Source: Verrucomicrobiales bacterium
GTDB taxonomy: Bacteria; Verrucomicrobiota; Verrucomicrobiia; Verrucomicrobiales; V1-33
Reading direction: 5' to 3'
NCBI GenBank assembly: GCA_023253495.1
Contig: JALRGF010000534.1
Span: forward strand, 1 to 6,127
Length of the DNA stretch: 6,127 nt
In this document: piece after piece, positions 4,195 through 6,127 of the stretch
How positions within the stretch are numbered: the stretch's first letter is position 1
Layout of the letters: every line of letters starts with the position of its first letter
Program-made: the position numbers and the translations under genes
The notes under the pieces: generated by a model
Seen by the model: only the letters and a program-made list of their open reading frames with translations
The model's database searches: none
Told to the model about the DNA's origin: nothing

Positions 4195-6127
4195 ATGAAT
4201 TTCTCTTTCTCCTGGTTTTTTGCGGGTGTGTTGAGTGTGGTGGGCACTCCGAGTGCCTGGGCGGTGCTGCCGGAGGCGGCGGTGGTGGAGGCGCAGCCGT
4301 TGTTGTTGCATACCGGTCGGCTGATCGAGGCATTGGAGAGTGTGGGGGCGCCGCTGGACGCCGGGCGTCGGGCGCGGTTGGAGGCGTTGGCGGGGGAGGC
4401 GGAGGATGCGGTGATCACGCGGGCGACCGAGGCGGAGCTGGATCCTTTGTGTGTGGCGGCAGTGGTCGTCGGGGCGGACGGCATGGTGATGGCGCGGCCG
4501 CGCGGCGAGCCGGTAATTCTTGAGGAGAACGGTTGGCGCACGCTCCTCGTCAAGGTGATCAACGGGGCCGGGCTGACCGGGCGGCTGCGGATCGAGAGCC
4601 CGCAGGCGAAGCCGATCCCGCACGGACCGGCCGAGGAGGTTGATGACCGGTGGATGGGGCTGTCGGTTTTTGAGGGGCGGCCGCTGGCGGCCACGTTGAG
4701 CGGCCTCGGGCTCGAGTACCGGCTGGTGCAGATCTACGGATCGCAGCCGGGGGACAAATCCGGGGTGCTGGAGTTTGCGGTTGGCGAGGCTCAGGGCGGT
4801 GAGGCGGCGGGCTGGGCGACGGCACCGCTGGCAGGGCGGGTGGTGCCGTCGACCGAAGTGCGGTTTGAGGTGACGGATGCGGACGGAGAGCCGTGCATGG
4901 GGGCTTTTGAAATCCGTGATGGGCAGGGCCGGGTGTACCCGGCTCAGCCGAAGCGGCGGGCTCCGGACATGTTTTTCCAGACGCAGATTTACCGGGAGAC
5001 CGGGGAGACGGTGCGGTTGCCGCGGGGTGTGTTCACGGTGCGGTGTTCGCACGGGCCCGAAAGCATTCCCGAAGTCAAAACCGTGGTCGTCGGTGAAACG
5101 CCGGTCACCCTGGCGTACCGGGTGGCGCGGTGGATCGACACCGACAAGCACGGGTACTGGAGCGGTGACCACCATATTCATGCGGCCGGCTGCCTGCATT
5201 ACGAGAGCCCGAGCCAGGGGATCATGCCGGCCGACATGCTGCGGCACATCATGGGGGAGGATGTCAAAATCGGATGCTGCCTGACCTGGGGGCCGTGTTT
5301 TGATTTCCAGAAGCAGTTTTTCACCGGCCGGCCGGACGACGTCAGCCGTCATCCGTACCTGCTGCGTTATGATGTCGAGGTGAGCGGGTTCGGGTCGCAT
5401 GAATCCGGGCACCTCAACTTGCTGCGCCTGCGCGACCAGATTCCTCCCGGCGGCGACTCCAAGGACCATTGGCCGACGCTCGGGCTGAACACGCTGCGCT
5501 GGGCGAAGCGCCAGGGGGCGGTGACCGGACCGGCCCACAGCGGCAACGGGCTGACCACGATTATAGGCCGTACGGCGGGTGCCGACGGCCCGCACCGCCT
5601 GCCGAATTTTGATCTGCCGGCTTACGATGGCATCGGCGCCAACGAATTTGTGATGAACATCACCCACCGCGTGCCGGGGCCGGACGGCCGCGAGCTGCCG
5701 GCCATCGATTTTATTTCCACGATGGATACCGACCGGGTGGCCGAGTGGAACATGTGGTACCACGCCCTGAACTGCGGTTTTGAGGTGGTGGCCAGCGGCG
5801 AGACTGATTTCCCGTGTATTTCCGGTGAGCGGGTCGGCATGGGGCGGGTCTATGTCAAGCTGGACGGGGCGCTGGACTATGACCGGTGGGTGCAGGGGGT
5901 GCAGGACGGGCGGAGTTATGTCAGCGACGGCACGGCGCATCTGATGGATTTTGCGCGGTCCGGGGATGGGTATTTCACGGTCACGGCGGCGGTCCGCCGG
6001 GAGGGAGTGGCCACGGTGCCGGTCGAGCTGATTGTCAACGGACGGCCGGTCGCCACCCGTGAAGTGAAAGCGGACGGCACGCTGACCGGTCTGCGCTTTG
6101 AGGCGCCGCCGATCACCCGCAGCAGCT
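4195..6127 (+). CDS. Secreted CehA/McbA-type PHP-domain metallohydrolase (cut by right edge)
   Basis: Translation from the ATG at 4195 stays open for 644 codons to the right edge with no stop. Residues 1-23 look like a Sec signal peptide ending AWA, although the n-region has no Lys or Arg. Residues about 24-222 contain a helical part and then a beta-rich part with GWRTLLVKV (at about 112-120), which I recall from planctomycete and verrucomicrobial homologues. Residues about 223-310 resemble an Ig-like sandwich. The catalytic domain starts at about 320 and has PHP-type metal-ligand motifs: GDHHIH at 324-329, HESGH at 402-406, AHSG at 447-450, and a late acidic site SGETD with Asp538. It ends with VYVKLDG and GRSYVSDG, typical of the family. 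Characterised members (CehA, McbA) hydrolyse carbaryl, but most homologues have unknown substrates, so only a metal-dependent hydrolase in the periplasm or outside the cell is claimed. No Shine-Dalgarno is visible. Confidence 0.88.
   Translation, partial: MNFSFSWFFAGVLSVVGTPSAWAVLPEAAVVEAQPLLLHTGRLIEALESVGAPLDAGRRARLEALAGEAEDAVITRATEAELDPLCVAAVVVGADGMVMARPRGEPVILEENGWRTLLVKVINGAGLTGRLRIESPQAKPIPHGPAEEVDDRWMGLSVFEGRPLAATLSGLGLEYRLVQIYGSQPGDKSGVLEFAVGEAQGGEAAGWATAPLAGRVVPSTEVRFEVTDADGEPCMGAFEIRDGQGRVYPAQPKRRAPDMFFQTQIYRETGETVRLPRGVFTVRCSHGPESIPEVKTVVVGETPVTLAYRVARWIDTDKHGYWSGDHHIHAAGCLHYESPSQGIMPADMLRHIMGEDVKIGCCLTWGPCFDFQKQFFTGRPDDVSRHPYLLRYDVEVSGFGSHESGHLNLLRLRDQIPPGGDSKDHWPTLGLNTLRWAKRQGAVTGPAHSGNGLTTIIGRTAGADGPHRLPNFDLPAYDGIGANEFVMNITHRVPGPDGRELPAIDFISTMDTDRVAEWNMWYHALNCGFEVVASGETDFPCISGERVGMGRVYVKLDGALDYDRWVQGVQDGRSYVSDGTAHLMDFARSGDGYFTVTAAVRREGVATVPVELIVNGRPVATREVKADGTLTGLRFEAPPITRSS

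Noticed and set aside
3978..4694. Possible 239-residue N-terminal extension of the ATPase
   Set aside because: The frame is open, but the translation is Pro/Arg/Ser-rich with no MshEN-like pattern and overlaps the metallohydrolase N-terminus; the start at 3977 is more credible.
3529..5940. 803-codon minus-strand open frame opposite the metallohydrolase gene
   Set aside because: The translation is Arg/Pro/His-rich low complexity and runs through both the intergenic region and the ATPase gene in another frame. The plus strand encodes a coherent enzyme over the same bases.
1..6127. Mobile elements, CRISPR arrays, tRNA or rRNA genes
   Set aside because: I saw no transposase-like product, terminal inverted repeats, regularly spaced repeats, or conserved RNA-gene signatures on either strand.

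Overview
This is a GC-rich window with four well-supported protein genes, a fragment of a fifth at the left edge, and two short divergent intergenic regions. I see no RNA genes, CRISPR array, insertion sequence or phage-like gene. The protein repertoire points to a Gram-negative, Verrucomicrobiota/Planctomycetota-like bacterium, and I lean towards Verrucomicrobiota. The clues are a secreted thioredoxin-fold protein with a GSDWCGWC active site, a DUF1015 protein, a short GspE/PulE-type ATPase, and a large secreted CehA/McbA-type metallohydrolase with the N-terminal region I associate with those phyla. The phylum call is inference from recalled family features, not a search.

Layout, left to right: (1) the C-terminal end of an unidentified plus-strand gene (3-191); (2) a minus-strand rho-independent terminator (199-231) that ends (3) a minus-strand gene for an exported thioredoxin-family protein (292-1311); (4) a 139-base divergent intergenic region with a 12-base perfect palindrome; (5) a plus-strand DUF1015 gene (1451-2686); (6) a convergent minus-strand gene for a GspE/PulE/PilB-family ATPase (2694-3977), with only 7 bases between the two stop codons; (7) a 217-base divergent G-rich intergenic region; (8) a plus-strand gene for a secreted PHP-type metallohydrolase (4195 onward) that runs off the right edge without a stop.

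The genes alternate in direction, so no two adjacent genes in view can form an operon and no shared pathway is evident. The only functional link I can suggest is weak: both exported proteins would act outside the cytoplasm, and the thioredoxin-fold protein could service disulfides of the cysteine-containing metallohydrolase.

The window looks mostly like ordinary chromosomal housekeeping and accessory content, not a new system. The least expected structure is a cluster of three canonical G-quadruplex motifs around the start of the ATPase gene. Two general properties also stand out: none of the four gene starts has a visible Shine-Dalgarno sequence, and the plus strand appears G-rich over genes of both orientations.
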